A stretch of DNA of 64,000 nucleotides. Source: Carettochelys insculpta. Lineage: Eukaryota; Chordata; Testudines; Carettochelyidae. The notes under the pieces are model-generated. The model was not told the DNA's origin and made no database searches. It was given only the letters and a program-made list of their open reading frames with translations. The stretch covers positions 9,046,010 to 9,110,009 of the forward strand of contig NC_134144.1 of assembly GCF_033958435.1 (NCBI RefSeq), read 5' to 3'. Numbering within the stretch: position 1 is the stretch's first letter; each line of letters opens with the position of its first letter. Position numbers and translations under genes: made by a program. Shown here one piece after another: positions 1 through 11,394 of this stretch.

Positions 1-778
1 GTACAAAGCAAACACAGAGTACCCAAACCTCTGTTTTCTACCTGCATAAGAGCTGATCTCACATGCACACCGCCTGAACCTCCAGGCCTCCTAGTGGGTG
101 GCCACCACCCATTTTACAGTGCGCACACAACAGCCATGGAGCAGGGCAGAGCAAGGGACTGCAAAGGTACCCTGCAGCTTTCTCTCCCTTTACATGCAGC
201 TGGCCTTCCACAGAACAGTGCTGCTGCCTCCAACAACTCCTCTTTTAGATCAAAAATATTTTAATTTATATTAAGAAAGAGAAACGTTCAGAGAAAACCC
301 CATGGCTAAGGGGCAACTGCTTTTGCCAATACTTATTATAAAATGCATATTAAAAAGCCTGTGGAGAAATAACCTAATCAGAACCCTGTTGCTAATGAAA
401 GATTTTGTGTGTGATCTGGGGGTTTCCATGGTTACTTGTATTCAATGACATTGGAAATTCCCCTTTGAAGTCCTAAGTGGTTTGGGTTCTGGATACTTGA
501 GAGACCGCTTCTCCCTTTTGCCTGTATCTGGAGTACTGTAACCAGCTGAGATGCTCAAGGCGGCCACCTCCACCCCCTACTGTTGTAACCAGGGTGGGTC
601 TTTGAGAAGAATTTTCTTCTTTGATCCTCTAGCAGCATCAGAATCTGGTGACTTTCATAACGCTCTGTAAAGCTCAACTGTTTTCCAGACCTCCTTCTGG
701 GGAGCGGAGTAATAGGTAAAATGATGGGGTGTTTACTCCTATATTTATGTTTGTTTTCAGGGGATTGATCTTCTAACA
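1..778. other. Unique non-coding stretch
   Basis: I see no gene, recognisable repeat or RNA gene here. The sequence is ordinary AT-rich vertebrate intron or intergenic DNA with short homopolymer runs only. Confidence 0.5.
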
Positions 779-1107
779 CAAGGGTCAGCAAACCCCAGCA
801 CAAGTGCCAAGAGTGGCACATGAGCTGATTGTCTTCGGCACGTGAGGCAGGAGCCCATTCTTGCCCGTTCCACCCCCCATGCATCCGGGAGTTTGCTCAA
901 AGCCAAGTCACGTGTGGATTAAAAGACCAGCTAATGTCCCCAAACACCACCGCAACAGTAAAGCTCTGCATCTTAACTTATTTATTAATGTAACTGTTGT
1001 AAGTAGGACTATCAGTGACTTTAAAAAGCATCACCAGCATTTGGACCATGCACAGAGGTCAAAAGGTCACATTTCAGCACTCCGCCTCAGAAAGGTTACT
1101 GACCCCG
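779..1107 (+). mobile_element. Non-autonomous hAT-type element, family A copy 1
   Basis: The ends are imperfect terminal inverted repeats: CAAGGGTCAGCAAACC at the left and, read inward, CGGGGTCAGTAACC at the right. These match the CAGGGGTCRGCAACC termini typical of hAT-Charlie-like elements. The interior is shared with copies at 2523-2833 (opposite orientation) and 46565-46888, including a block on phase-variable sequence around 'ttatttattaatgtaactgttgtaag' style AT-rich text near 980-1005. An open frame across it is an accident of the repeat, since the same frame is broken in the other copies. No clear 8-bp target duplication remains. Confidence 0.75.
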
Positions 1108-1494
1108 ATGCAAAACCAGACCTAGAACCGATCCCCATGGCATATAACCTGCTAATTCAGACACAACTCAATGTACTAACCTATGAAATACAAAAATTGA
1201 GAGTCCCAATAGAGCATTTAACTCTGCTTTTTTAAACAGTGTCTTGTACATATCATTAAGAGGGGTAGCTCATGCTGTGGAACCATATGCATGCAGATAC
1301 CAGTAAAGAGTTTCACAATGGGCGTGCTTACCATCCCCATTACTGCAAATAATATACAAGGTACAGAAAGTCTCCTCATCAACGTCATCAAAACCAGACA
1401 TTACCTCTAGAATCATGATTCCTGAGGGCATATTTTAGATGCCCATTGTCCTGTGGTATTGTTCATGTATCCTATCTATGCACTGGCCCAGTTG
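1108..1494. other. Unique non-coding stretch
   Basis: No gene or clear repeat is visible. Confidence 0.4.
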
Positions 1495-1705
1495 CTGCCG
1501 GGCCCAGCATTTCATAGGCAACAGCAGTGGCTGGAACTCTGGGGCCCCTTTGAATTGCCATGGCAGGGCTGCTATGCACAGCTGGGGGGAACGAAGCTGA
1601 GGACCAAATTTCTTAGCCCAGCTCCTTCTGCCCTTAGCCCCACGCCTTCCATGGCAAGAAGTCAGGGCCCCCTTCCCACCTTGCCCCAGGGCCTGTGGCA
1701 GCTGT
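1495..1705 (-). repeat. GC-rich unclassified interspersed repeat, copy 1
   Basis: This stretch shares its key blocks with copies at 6820-6930, 11395-11715, 17285-17540 and 45660-45920. The blocks are 'gctccggggcccctttgaa' like text, a CTGCTGC-rich segment, 'ccttggccccgcccctt' like text and a terminal 'agctgcc..gggcctgg' like block. Here they run in reverse orientation relative to the 11.4 kb copy. It has no coding motif and no visible terminal repeats, so I cannot assign a class. Confidence 0.5.
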
Positions 1706-2522
1706 CAGCACTGCTGCCCTGGCCTCATGATTATTTTACTTGGGTTGTCTCTCCCTCTCTCCAATTTTTACCTCCTCTTCCTCCAACCTAATGGTAACGG
1801 TTAATGTTATCAGTCTGTGCTTCGGGGACATGTGGCACATTTGTATGCACTGCTCTGATTCAGCCAAATTTTCCCTCTCTTTGATGTTCCAAATTATTTC
1901 TCATCTGCCTCACTGGGATCTCCTCTCTCCTTCATTTTCTTCTTTGTCCATTCTACCCCATTTCCAAGGCAGCACTGAATCCTTCACCACTGAGACTTCT
2001 CTAGGCTTCCCGAAGAGGATTTTTAAGCACCAGCGGCTTTGCTACAATTCACTGGTTTCTTCCAAAAAAAGCCTACAGGAAAACCACAGCTATAGAATGA
2101 GGAGCGGAAGAAAGATCATCCTTCCTTTTGATGACCCCTGCAAGCCTTTTTGTTCAAAGCTCCTGAAGTTTGAAAGTATATTTTGGTATGCCATTGGGGA
2201 ATTGCCATTATGTGAGATCAGGTTTAGACTGGCAGTCACTGTCTGCAGAGATCCAGGGTCTTGTAGAATCAATGTGCTTGGTCTCTGGGTAAAAGGGCAG
2301 GATGAGTGAAGTGATGAACCAGCAGACAGAACAGGCATCTCCTGCCAACATTTGGTCTGGGGAAAATCTCAGAGAAAGCTATCCATCCTGACCTCCCGTC
2401 TAGAGAGAGGGCTTATACAGGAGAGACATTTTTAGTCTGGGTTGGGGGGTGGATCTAAAAGCTCTCCAGGATGCTGGGGTTAAAAGGGAGTGTTAAAAAT
2501 GGCTTCAAATCAAAGAATAAAC
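1706..2522. other. Unique non-coding stretch
   Basis: No supported gene. Open frames of up to about 190 codons occur on the plus strand but lack recognisable domains, and a second frame on the other strand is equally open, so I treat them as chance. Confidence 0.4.
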
Positions 2523-2833
2523 CGGGGTCAGCAACTTTTCCAAGGCAGAGTGCTGGACTTTGACCTTTTGACCTCTATGTGCAGTCCAAGTGCCAGTGAC
2601 ACTTTTTAAAGTCACTAATAGTCCTACTTACAACAGCTTCATTAATAAATAAATGAAGATGCAGAACTTTACTGTTGAAGTGGTGGTTGGTAGCATTGGC
2701 TGGTCTTTTGTTAATTTGAGCAAGCTCCCACCTGCATGGGGGAGAAGGGGCAGGGCTGAGTCCCCCTCACGTACCGAAGAAAATCAGCTCACGTGCCGCT
2801 CTTGGCGCCTGTGCCAGGAGTTGCTGACCCCTG
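2523..2833 (-). mobile_element. Non-autonomous hAT-type element, family A copy 2, with target duplication
   Basis: The 311-bp element has terminal inverted repeats CGGGGTCAGCAAC at the left and CAGGGGTCAGCAAC (read inward) at the right. It is flanked by GAATAAAC (2515-2522) and GAATAAAT (2834-2841), an 8-bp target duplication with one mismatch. Both the terminus and the 8-bp duplication are diagnostic of the hAT superfamily. The interior is the reverse complement of the 779-1107 copy. It has no transposase and would have been mobilised in trans. Confidence 0.88.
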
Positions 2834-3010
2834 GAATAAATAAACCATTGTCCTGTCTCAAACGCCTCAGGAGTGCATGTCTCAATATAAACAACATACG
2901 TAGCAATACGGCAATAGGTACCGTACCTCAATGCCATCAAATCACTCTTGGAGAATGTATCAGTACCACAGATGCAAACACTGGTTTTTCATTCTTACAA
3001 ACCACATTCT

Positions 3011-3721
3011 GGCTACGTCTACACGTGCACACTACATCGAAATAGCTTATTTTGATGTAGCGACATCGAAATAGTCTATTTCGATGAATAACGTCTACAC
3101 GTCCTCCAGGGCTGGCAACATCGACGCTCAACTTCGACGTTGGGCAGCACCACATCGAAAGAGGCGCTGCGAGAGAACGTCTACACACCAAAGTAGCACA
3201 CATCGAAATAAGGGTGCCAGGAACAGCTGCAGACAGGGTCACAGGGCAGACTCAACAGCAAGCTGCTCCCTTAAAGGGCCCCTCCCAGCCACAGTTGCAC
3301 TAAACAACACAAGATCCACAGAGCCGACAACTGGTTGCAGACCCTGTGCATGCAGCATGGATCCCCAGCTGCAGCAGCAGCAGCCAGAAGCCCTGGGCTA
3401 AGGGCTGCTGCACACGGTGACCACAGAGCCCTGCAGGGGCTGGAGAGAGAGCATTTCTCAACCCCTCAGCTGATGGCCGCCATGGCGGACCCCGCTATTT
3501 CGATGTTGCGGGACGCGGATCGTCTACACGTGCCCTACTTCGATGTTCAACTTCGAAGTAGGGCGCTATTCCCATCCCCTCATGGGGTTAGCGACTTCGA
3601 CGTCTCGCCGCCTAACATTGATTTCAACTTCGAAATAGCGCCCAACACGTGTAGCCATGACAGGCGCTATTTCGAAGTTGGTGCCGCTACTTCGAAGTAG
3701 CGTGCACGTGTAGATGCGGCC
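3011..3721. mobile_element. 711-bp PIF-Harbinger-type MITE with palindromic arms
   Basis: The ends are 18-bp inverted repeats, GGCTACGTCTACACGTGC and GGCCGCATCTACACGTGC, matching at 16 of 18 positions. The flanks are TCT at 3008-3010 and TCT at 3722-3724, a 3-bp target duplication as expected for PIF-Harbinger elements, although TCT is not the usual TWA target. Both arms carry many short self-complementary motifs built on TTCGAA/ATCGAAAT and several internal repeats of CGTCTACAC. The middle (about 3230-3480) is GC-richer and contains a short CAG run. I see no transposase, so it is non-autonomous. Confidence 0.75.
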
Positions 3722-3724
3722 TCT

Positions 3725-4106
3725 CAGTGACAAAGATTCATTTGATATTGTTTAATTATTTCACTCACACTCATTGCAGACCAAGAGGTTATGGTTGGGG
3801 CAGTTCTAATTGCTGTTAACAGGACTCCCAAGCTACCCCCTGTCCCTTTGCCCTGTGCCCCTGAGGCCGCACACCCTGCTCTATGTCTTCCTCCAAGACT
3901 TCATCCCCGACACTCACTGCATCATCCCCTCCTCACTCCCTGTCCCCATCACACCCATCTGGGCTCTCTGTGACCCAGCTTGGGACAGGAGGTGCTGCGG
4001 CCCGACAAGGATCCTGCCTGCGAGTAGAAGGCAGCCCTGGTTGAGCAGGGGTTGGCATGAGTTAATGACCCAGTGCCTCTCCATATCCCATGGTAACTGG
4101 CCATTT
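3725..4106. other. Non-coding stretch left of a palindrome
   Basis: C-rich plus-strand sequence with no recognisable gene. It may belong to an interspersed repeat that includes the palindrome immediately to its right, but I have no second copy in this window to prove it. Confidence 0.35.
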
Positions 4107-4136
4107 AGTGTCTGGTCAGACGTCTGACCAGACACT
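4107..4136. repeat. 30-bp perfect palindrome
   Basis: AGTGTCTGGTCAGAC is followed without spacer by its exact reverse complement. The direct repeat GGTAACTGG lies on both sides (4092-4100 and about 4140-4149). No gene overlaps it convincingly. It may be the core of an old foldback element. Confidence 0.9.
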
Positions 4137-6819
4137 GCCAGGTAACTGGACTTACCTGAAAAAATTGGATACCCAGCAACTCTATATGGCACCCAGACAT
4201 CAAAGTAAAAGTCAAACAGCCCGGGTAAGGCCCAGACAGATGCCAACCCTTCTAAAGATGGGCTAGAACTAGACCCTCACGACGGAACACCTAACTGAAA
4301 AGGAAGGGAGTGGACAAAACAAGGTGCTTAGTCTGAACCTGCCCCAGCCTATTTTCCGATCCTCGATTGGATGCTGATGAATGTACTTGATCTTGTGAGA
4401 TTTTTCCCACTGTGGGATCACAAAGCTCTCCTAGGAAGAGCCAGCAGCATTTCTGTACCTACAAGTCTCAACCAACAGCCTAGCGTTGGCCAGTCACTCA
4501 CAGCCCCCATTCTAGCTTAAAGAGAATCTAGATCTTAACTCTAACTACCCAGCCAAGTACTATATGCCAGTACCGCTGCCTAATCTAGAGGGACACTGCT
4601 TTACGGTATTCAAGCTAATGACATGTTAATCATCTTTTAATCTTACTGTGGAAGTGCAGACACACTAGCTTGGCTATACAGTCAAGGCACACTGCTTTCT
4701 GGATTAGTAGTAATGTTAAATGTTCATCCTCAGCTCCTGCCTCGCAAGCTACTGTGTTGAGCTTTATTTAAACGAGAGAGCCTGAAGCAATACAGCCACT
4801 GTTTCCATGTGTACAATAAATGCATGTATAATGACCAACGCACACTGCCTCCAAAGCAAATCCATCAAATTCAATGGTTATTGAAGGGTTGACCAAATGG
4901 GCAATCAACCTTTCTCCTAGGTGTCCAAACGAGGAGCTCAGAAAGTACTACTACAACCAGCACGACATCTTAGTAACAACAAATGATCAAGGAAAGCCTT
5001 AGCACACCAAACGCAATGCAAATGTGAACTGTCACTCGACTCTTCAGAAAAAGACCAAAAGATGGAAAAAAGCCAATAAGCCAGCAATTTTCTGCAAAAC
5101 ACTCACTTTTAAAATATTGGGTTTGTTTTGTATTCCGTTAAAATTCTTACTTGATCTGTCTTTGGTGAGCATCTAACTGTAAAGGCAACTATATAAAAGC
5201 AAACAAACAGCTGTCAGATAGTTGGCTTACAATTTCCAAAGTGATGAGTGATTTTAGTTGCCACAAATTTTGAGGGCCCAATGTGAAACACCTTACTTCC
5301 ACTGGGGGTCCTGAGGAGATGAGGGTTTAACCTGTTGTGTTCACAAATGAGCTCTGGAATAGAGCACGACAAGAACCACTCTCAGAAAACCATCACCCAG
5401 AGTTATCCATCAAGCTCTCAAACGGAACCTGCAAGGAAAACCCAAAGAGGAAGCCCTTGGACAACGTGGAGAAGATCTACTGAGACTGAAGGACAACAAC
5501 TGTGGTACGCCTGGAGTCAGCTAGATATTTTGTCCTGAGACTGAATGAAATGGAGGAGACTTGTAGATGACCTATGCTCCATCTGGAGTACAAGGGTTGA
5601 AATCAAGTAAGTCACTTCCAGCGAGCAGATATTCAGCATTTTGACATTCAAGCCCTTTAAAGGTGTTTCAGGTTGAGTACTCAAAACCATTGACTATTTT
5701 GGAAATTGTAGGCCAGTCGTTGATAACACACATACATTTTTGTACTATATGTTTAAGCAGGCTGAGACTTGTCCTCCCTTACTGCAAGTTTTGCACTCAC
5801 AAAATGAGGCCACAAAGGCGACTGACTAATTCTGCATCTTGACAATTGTTTTAAACTCACAGTAATGTAGTTAGAGGTATCAGTGCTCAGAGGAGCACTC
5901 ACCTTTTAATTATGGATGTCTCTAGCCTCTCTGCAAATCTCTCTATGCTTCTGATCCCCCGCTACAAATAAATAAATTCAATGACTGTACACAAAATACG
6001 AGAACAAGTCACACTCAAAAGCCTACAACCTTCTTCTCAGCATTTATGCATATGCTGTCACTAGATACACACACTTGCAAAAGTGTGGCCTATCGGGATT
6101 TTGAAAAAAAAAGAAATCACAGAGTCTCGATCAGTTTATTACCGGCAGATGCTTGCTTAGGATGTAACAGTAAATGAGCTTTCAGAAAGCTTACAATTGT
6201 GATAATTGAGGCACGCAACTTAGTTACATGACCCAGCCAGAGAAGCAGATGGCATTCTATTAGCATTTGAATAAGCCTGAGCAGTTCCTGAAAAAGACTC
6301 AATGTAAGTACTCCAGTGGCCATTGAATATAGTTTCTCAACTACTGACATTCAGAAGTTAGTTAAGTCCGTGCTAGTGCACAGTCTTCAACAGACAACAC
6401 AAGTATTTTCTTTGCTGCTGAAAGCAACTCTCTTACTCCTCTGAAGAAAGCAGGGAGTTCCCAAGAAAGAGAAACATGAATAGCCCAAGTAGCAGCATAG
6501 GGCAATACTTTGTTCATCTTGCCTTACAGTAGTATATTAACTATTGGAACATGCTTTCAGTACAACACCACCACCACCACTATGCCTTGATGGTCTTCCG
6601 AATCAACTCTACAGCAGCGATGGGTAGACAGATCATTTGTGTGGCCTGGATTGACCCATCTGCAGTGAAACCCCCAGGACACAACAGGGGGAAGGAAACC
6701 TCTGAGGATCATTTAATGGAGTTCATCTCTGTCCCCACCAGTATACAGGCTGAGAAGCCCAATATCAAATGGACCACAGTGAATAGCGGCCCTGTAATTC
6801 TGCACTTGCTCTGGCAACC
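4137..6819. other. Unique non-coding stretch
   Basis: AT-rich sequence with no gene, RNA gene or convincing transposon. Short open frames are uncorrelated between strands and show no domains. Confidence 0.5.
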
Positions 6820-6930
6820 CTACCAGCAGGCCCAACAGCCATCACGAGCCCTGGGTCGAGGTAGGAGGGGTGTCCAGCTCTGTGCCCCTGGAAAGGGCGG
6901 GGCTAAGGGAGGAAGGGGCAGGCCTAGGGC
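6820..6930 (+). repeat. GC-rich unclassified interspersed repeat, partial copy
   Basis: It contains the shared block 'gtccagctctgtgcccctgg' followed by 'aagggcggggctaaggg', also present at 11440-11490 and 17310-17345. It lies inside a 239-codon open frame (6551-7270) that I regard as accidental because part of it is this repeat. Confidence 0.5.
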
Positions 6931-7324
6931 AGTAAGACCTACTCCCTCATACAACATAACTATAACCCCAGTGGCCCACCATAGAAAAGATGTACAGACC
7001 TACGCTATATTATTTTTTCTGGTCAACCTCCATGAAGCTGAAGGGGAAAGGGGCAACCGCCAACAACAAGATGCACTAGTGCAACTAAGGGGAGAATTCA
7101 GCTCTGCTAATCCCCACATTACTTTCACCTTGGCCTCAGGACAAGAGGGCTTCCCTTGCACTCCCTTTGTTACTGCGTACCCATTATTAACTTGGATCAT
7201 TTCCTGGCCTTGGCCATACAGATGCACATGTGGTTTGCTCACGATTAGCCCTCTAGTCTGTCACCCCTGAGGCTGCTGTGGAGAAGAGACAAAAAGGCAA
7301 AACAGCAAAGGCACAAGTGTGTTC

Positions 7325-7799
7325 CAGAGCGGTGCTCGGCAAACTTCATCACCTCGTGGCACGCTTTAGCACTTGGTATAATCTTACAGCACACCCAGTA
7401 TATATAACCCAATCCCCTCCCATCGCTGTAACTCAATCTCCTCCCACTAACCCAGAGCCAGGCACCCCCAGCCTCCCCTGCTCTAACACAATCCTTCCCT
7501 CCTCCAAAGCCAGGCACCCCCCAGTGCCCCACTATAACCCAATCCCCCATCCCTCCCCAGAGCCAGACACTCCCCCATTCTAACTTGATGCTGGTGACTC
7601 ATCAGAGCTGTCACCACCACCGCTGCCACCCTAGAGCCACTGCCATTGTCGCCACCGCCACGTATTTCTCCTGCCAAGCTGTGGGACGTGCGCACAGAGT
7701 GGCAGATGGCACTCCCAGAGCGCTGCTCTGAGGCACACTGAGTGCCACTTTGTGGCACACCAGCGTGCCATGGCACACCAGTTGTGGACCACAGTTCTA
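7325..7799 (+). mobile_element. hAT-like non-autonomous element, family B copy 1
   Basis: The left end (GTGCTCGGCAAACTTCATCA followed by CCTCGTGGCAC) and the right end (GTGGCACACCAG..TTGTGGACCAC) are shared with 52965-53344. The interior is a pyrimidine-rich run with repeated 'ccagagccaggcac' text and a (CCACCG)-like stretch, both also present in copy 2. Terminal symmetry of the form CAG..GTGCTCGGCAA supports hAT affinity, but I find no 8-bp target duplication. Confidence 0.6.
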
Positions 7800-8227
7800 G
7801 GGTAAGCACCTCATGGACCTGTTTATGTGTCTCAGTATGTAGGAGGAGGCACACAAAGCTGCAGTGTGTCAAGTTCTCAGTTACCAACATTTACACTTCT
7901 CAGACTTTCAGTGGCAACTCTTTGTCTTTAAGGAAAAAAAAACAACAAACCTTTGGAGAAAAACATTATTTGCTCTCTGTGCCTAAGCTTTCCCATCCAT
8001 TAATGGGAACAATGCTACTGATGTCTTTGTCATGCACTTTGAGATCAACACATGAAGAGTGTTAGGTGTATACACATGGCAACAGTACATCACAAAGCAA
8101 AGCCACACGCAGGTTTCTGTTGTGCTAAGACAGACAAATGGTAGGAGAAAATGTTTGTGCCACAGAATTTACAGCTTATCCCCATTTTAAAGATACTTTT
8201 AGAGAGGAAAGGCCACAGAGTGTAGGG

Positions 8228-8420
8228 AGAATGAACAGGAAGAACTGGAAGCACCTAAGCTAAATTTTGACTTAACTGGCATCACAGACACCTGGTGGGG
8301 TAAATGGTACCACTGGAACACTGCTATGGAGGAGACAGCTTGTTCAGGAAGGACGGGGAGAATAAAAGAGAGAGGCATTGCATAATACATCACAAACGTA
8401 CACAACTCTTGTTCTGAGGT
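8228..8420 (+). mobile_element. CR1 LINE fragment, endonuclease region
   Basis: The plus-strand reading gives GITDTWWGKWYHW, which corresponds to the GITETWW motif in the endonuclease domain of CR1 ORF2, followed by a degraded CSGRTGR segment. Both ends are truncated. This is an old dead copy. Confidence 0.7.
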
Positions 8421-8489
8421 CCAAAGGTCCAAATAAACAAACAATAAACAGACCCTTTACCTGTAGGATCAGTGCCTTTTTTAAAAGAA

Positions 8490-8610
8490 AGAAAAAAAAA
8501 GAAAAAAAGGAGCCGGTCCTCAGCCGGCTTCCCGCCCCTCACTCCCAATCAATCCCATGGCTGAGGTTGCCGAGGTGCCGGTACTTAGTACGTCAAGTAC
8601 TGGCACAAAA
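8490..8610 (+). repeat. Interspersed repeat with GGAGCCGGT..GTGCCGGTAC core, copy 1
   Basis: It shares about 120 bp with 36720-36835: an A-rich start, GGAGCCRGT, GGCTCCCC-like text, CCATGGCTG, AGGTGCCGGTAC and a terminal CTGGCAC/ACTGCCAC. The second copy sits inside a CR1 element, so this family was mobile. Its class is unknown to me. Confidence 0.6.
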
Positions 8611-10326
8611 AAAAAACATTGTGTAGAATCATTATTGAAACTAACTTACAATACCACCAATACCAAAAGGTTTATTGAGGCATCTCTGTTACCTGGGTCG
8701 CCTCGTACTTCCTGTATTTCCATAGATCAAGGGACAGATTCTCTCAGCCAGGACTCAAGCAGAGCGGGGCCAATTGTTGCCAGCTGAGGATTTGGTTCCA
8801 CTGCTTCAAGTTGTCAGGCACAAGCACGGTTCCATGTTCTTTGTATTAAATGCTCACCTTGAGCAAAGAAAACACAGCACTCCGTAACTGAGCCGCCTCT
8901 CTTGCCCACCAGGAAAATACTGGCATTTAAAAACCAACGCTGGCAGAAAATGAGTCAGAACTGCATTTCCAATTCTGCACTTTCCTGGACCAATCCTACA
9001 CTCGGAGATTTCTGCTGGAGTGAAAATGGGTGTTCCTGCCTGTACACAGGCTGGCTTTATCCCGTGCTCTGGAGGTACTGATTCACTGAAAGAGACCCCC
9101 AGCCAACTGCTCCTGCACACTTGCGATCTTTTGCAGTGACAGCCCACCAGCAGCGCCAACAGCCGCCATGGGCCTGGAGTCAAGGAGGGAGGCGACCCAG
9201 CTCCCCAAGGACAGTGCTTGGGCTAGTCAGATCGCACCCCTGCGACCTCCACTGTGCATGGAGCAGCAGCACAGCTCTCCATGGCACGGCTTTTACAGGT
9301 GGACCATCGTACCCTCTCCAGAAACAAAAGGCTGACTTGCCCATGTCCAAATTTGAAGCTGCAGTTCTCAGCAGTCTAACTATTGCAAACCTGTGATTTT
9401 CACTACTACCCATTCCTTGGCTATAAGCACGCAAACAAAAATGCAACAGAATTAACAGCCGAAATTATTTGTATGTTTTCCAATACGTGCCCGTTTAGCT
9501 CTTTAAATCTTAAAATAAACCAATGGTAATAGTATCTCAAAAGCAAAACATATTCACAAGTAAAGCTATTTTAATCTAAATGTTTACAGAAAAAGTAGAA
9601 TTGCAGCTTAACATGATGGCTTTGTGCATTGCTTGAACAGAAGCTGTCAGGAGCTGATATTCAGTAATACCTCTTTCAGCCTAGAACATAGGAACTTGGG
9701 ATGCCGCTCCTATTACCGTGTAATTCCCCATGCACCGAAGTGAGAGTCCTTCTGTTTTGAGATGCCGTAGAGCCTCTTGGTTGTGATGCATGTTTATGCC
9801 TGCAGCAGTTAACAGAAAACTAAAAATATCCAATTCTCCCTTTAATTGTCATCACATTTTCCCCTTCTTGTCTGTGGCATTTTTTCATCTTGCAAAACTT
9901 AAGAGGCTTGCAGCATGGTAAATCTGACTTTCCCTGCAGATGCCTTTAACTTAGACAGCTGACACAGAAACCCGCATACTCTGCTTTAGCAAATAATTTA
10001 AGAGTCCAACCCCATTCCTACTGAAGTCAATGGAAAAACTTCCATTGTCTTCAATGGGTGCAAGAAATGGCTGCTTCTGTACAGGCTGATCTCTAGGGTT
10101 AGCTTTTAAAAGAGTTTTGTCTGCATAAAAACATGAAGGTCGGACCTGTCGCCTGTTTAGTAGAAGCAGGTAAGCCTGAATTAGGGTTAAAAGTCCCAGA
10201 AAAGCTTTCAACTGTGAGCTACCAGTTGATATTGAAATGTTTTCTACCCACTAATTCAATCTCAACACTGGGCTTAAAGTTATAATGTCTCTTCCTTAAT
10301 GTTGTCTTATTACACTTTATTTAACG
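8611..10326. other. Unique non-coding stretch
   Basis: No gene is recognised. A segment near 10010-10080 with 'tgaagtcaatgg' and 'tcttcaatgggtgc' resembles fragments of an old interspersed repeat common in reptile genomes. Confidence 0.45.
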
Positions 10327-10530
10327 AGGCAGGATGGCCTAATGGACGGAGCATCAGACAGGGATAAGAAGAGCAAGGTTCTCTTCCTGGCTCTGCTACT
10401 ATCTGGATGTGTGACCTTGGTTTAGTCATGTTACCTCTCTATGCATTAGTTTCCCTATCTGTAAAATAGGGATAAAGATACTGACTTTCTTGCTAAAATG
10501 CTTCAAGATCTACTGATGCAGAAATATCAG
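10327..10530 (+). mobile_element. MIR SINE
   Basis: The order of features matches MIR: a tRNA-like start with 'ggatggcctaatgga', the core 'tgtgtgaccttggtttagtc', then 'cattagtttccctatctgta' followed by 'aaatagggataa'. It is degenerate, as expected for an ancient amniote SINE. Confidence 0.85.
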
Positions 10531-11153
10531 TTATAGGGGGATTTATTCTATTAAAAAGAAGGGGCTTGGTCCTATTCCCATGGGAACCAACGACACAACT
10601 CCCATTGATTTAGTGCAGTGTAAGGGCAAAACTGCCTTTAAACATTATCCCCCTGCCTTCCAGAGTGTTGATATGGCACACGGCATCTCACGAAGGTATT
10701 TTCGATTCCTAATGAGCAAGTATAATAAGAGGAAAGCAGCAGTGGTATAAAACCCTAACGACCTCTCTGGTAAATTATTCACCACACCAAACAAACCCCA
10801 TCAAAGCTTAGTTTTTACATGGAGCCTTAACGGGCCGCAGACGCTTTAACTTTTACAATATGCTGTTTCCTCTTTCAAAGTCTTGTACCACCTGCCCCTT
10901 TCGCTCCCTGTTCCTGCTTGAGGACCTCACTGGCAACTGAGTTCATCATCAAAAACATCCAGCACGCAGCCTGCTAAGCACCCAGCACAAAGGAGCTGTC
11001 GGCCAGGCTTCCACATGGAAACTTCAAAGTCTTGCCCTCAACAACACTCTTCTTGACCTGCCTCTAAGTTCTAAATCTGCATTTCAGCCTTTGCTGTGAC
11101 GCTCAGTAGGCTACAAGCCCAGCTCCATCCATAAGCCCACATGGAGCTTAAAG
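10531..11153. other. Unique non-coding stretch
   Basis: No gene or clear repeat is seen. Confidence 0.4.
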
Positions 11154-11339
11154 CAGGGGTAGTCAATAAGCAGACTGGGAACCGAAGCCAGACCACCAGG
11201 CACTTTTGAATGGACCCCAAAACCTTTTTATTTATGTCTCATTATTGTGATTGATTTTTATGATTTCCTCTGGAGTCTGGACCTTCACTAGACCTTGATC
11301 CAGAATTTTGGATCTTGACAAAAAATAATGGCTTACCTG
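11154..11339. mobile_element. Short hAT-type MITE
   Basis: The left terminus CAGGGGTAGTCAATAAGC pairs with CAGGTAAGCCATTATT read inward from the right end. This is a typical hAT-Charlie terminus. The element is 186 bp with no coding capacity, and no target duplication is preserved. Confidence 0.65.
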
Positions 11340-11394
11340 TGGTTTGCAGCATTCAAAACAAAACCCCTACCCCCCCAGACTCAGCATGCCTACC

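Noticed and set aside
861..1235. 124-codon open frame shared with 46567-46842
   Set aside because: The similarity is that of a non-coding hAT element; the frame is broken in the 2523-2833 copy.
6551..7270. 239-codon plus-strand open frame
   Set aside because: It runs through a GC-rich interspersed repeat and has no domain, promoter or splice context.
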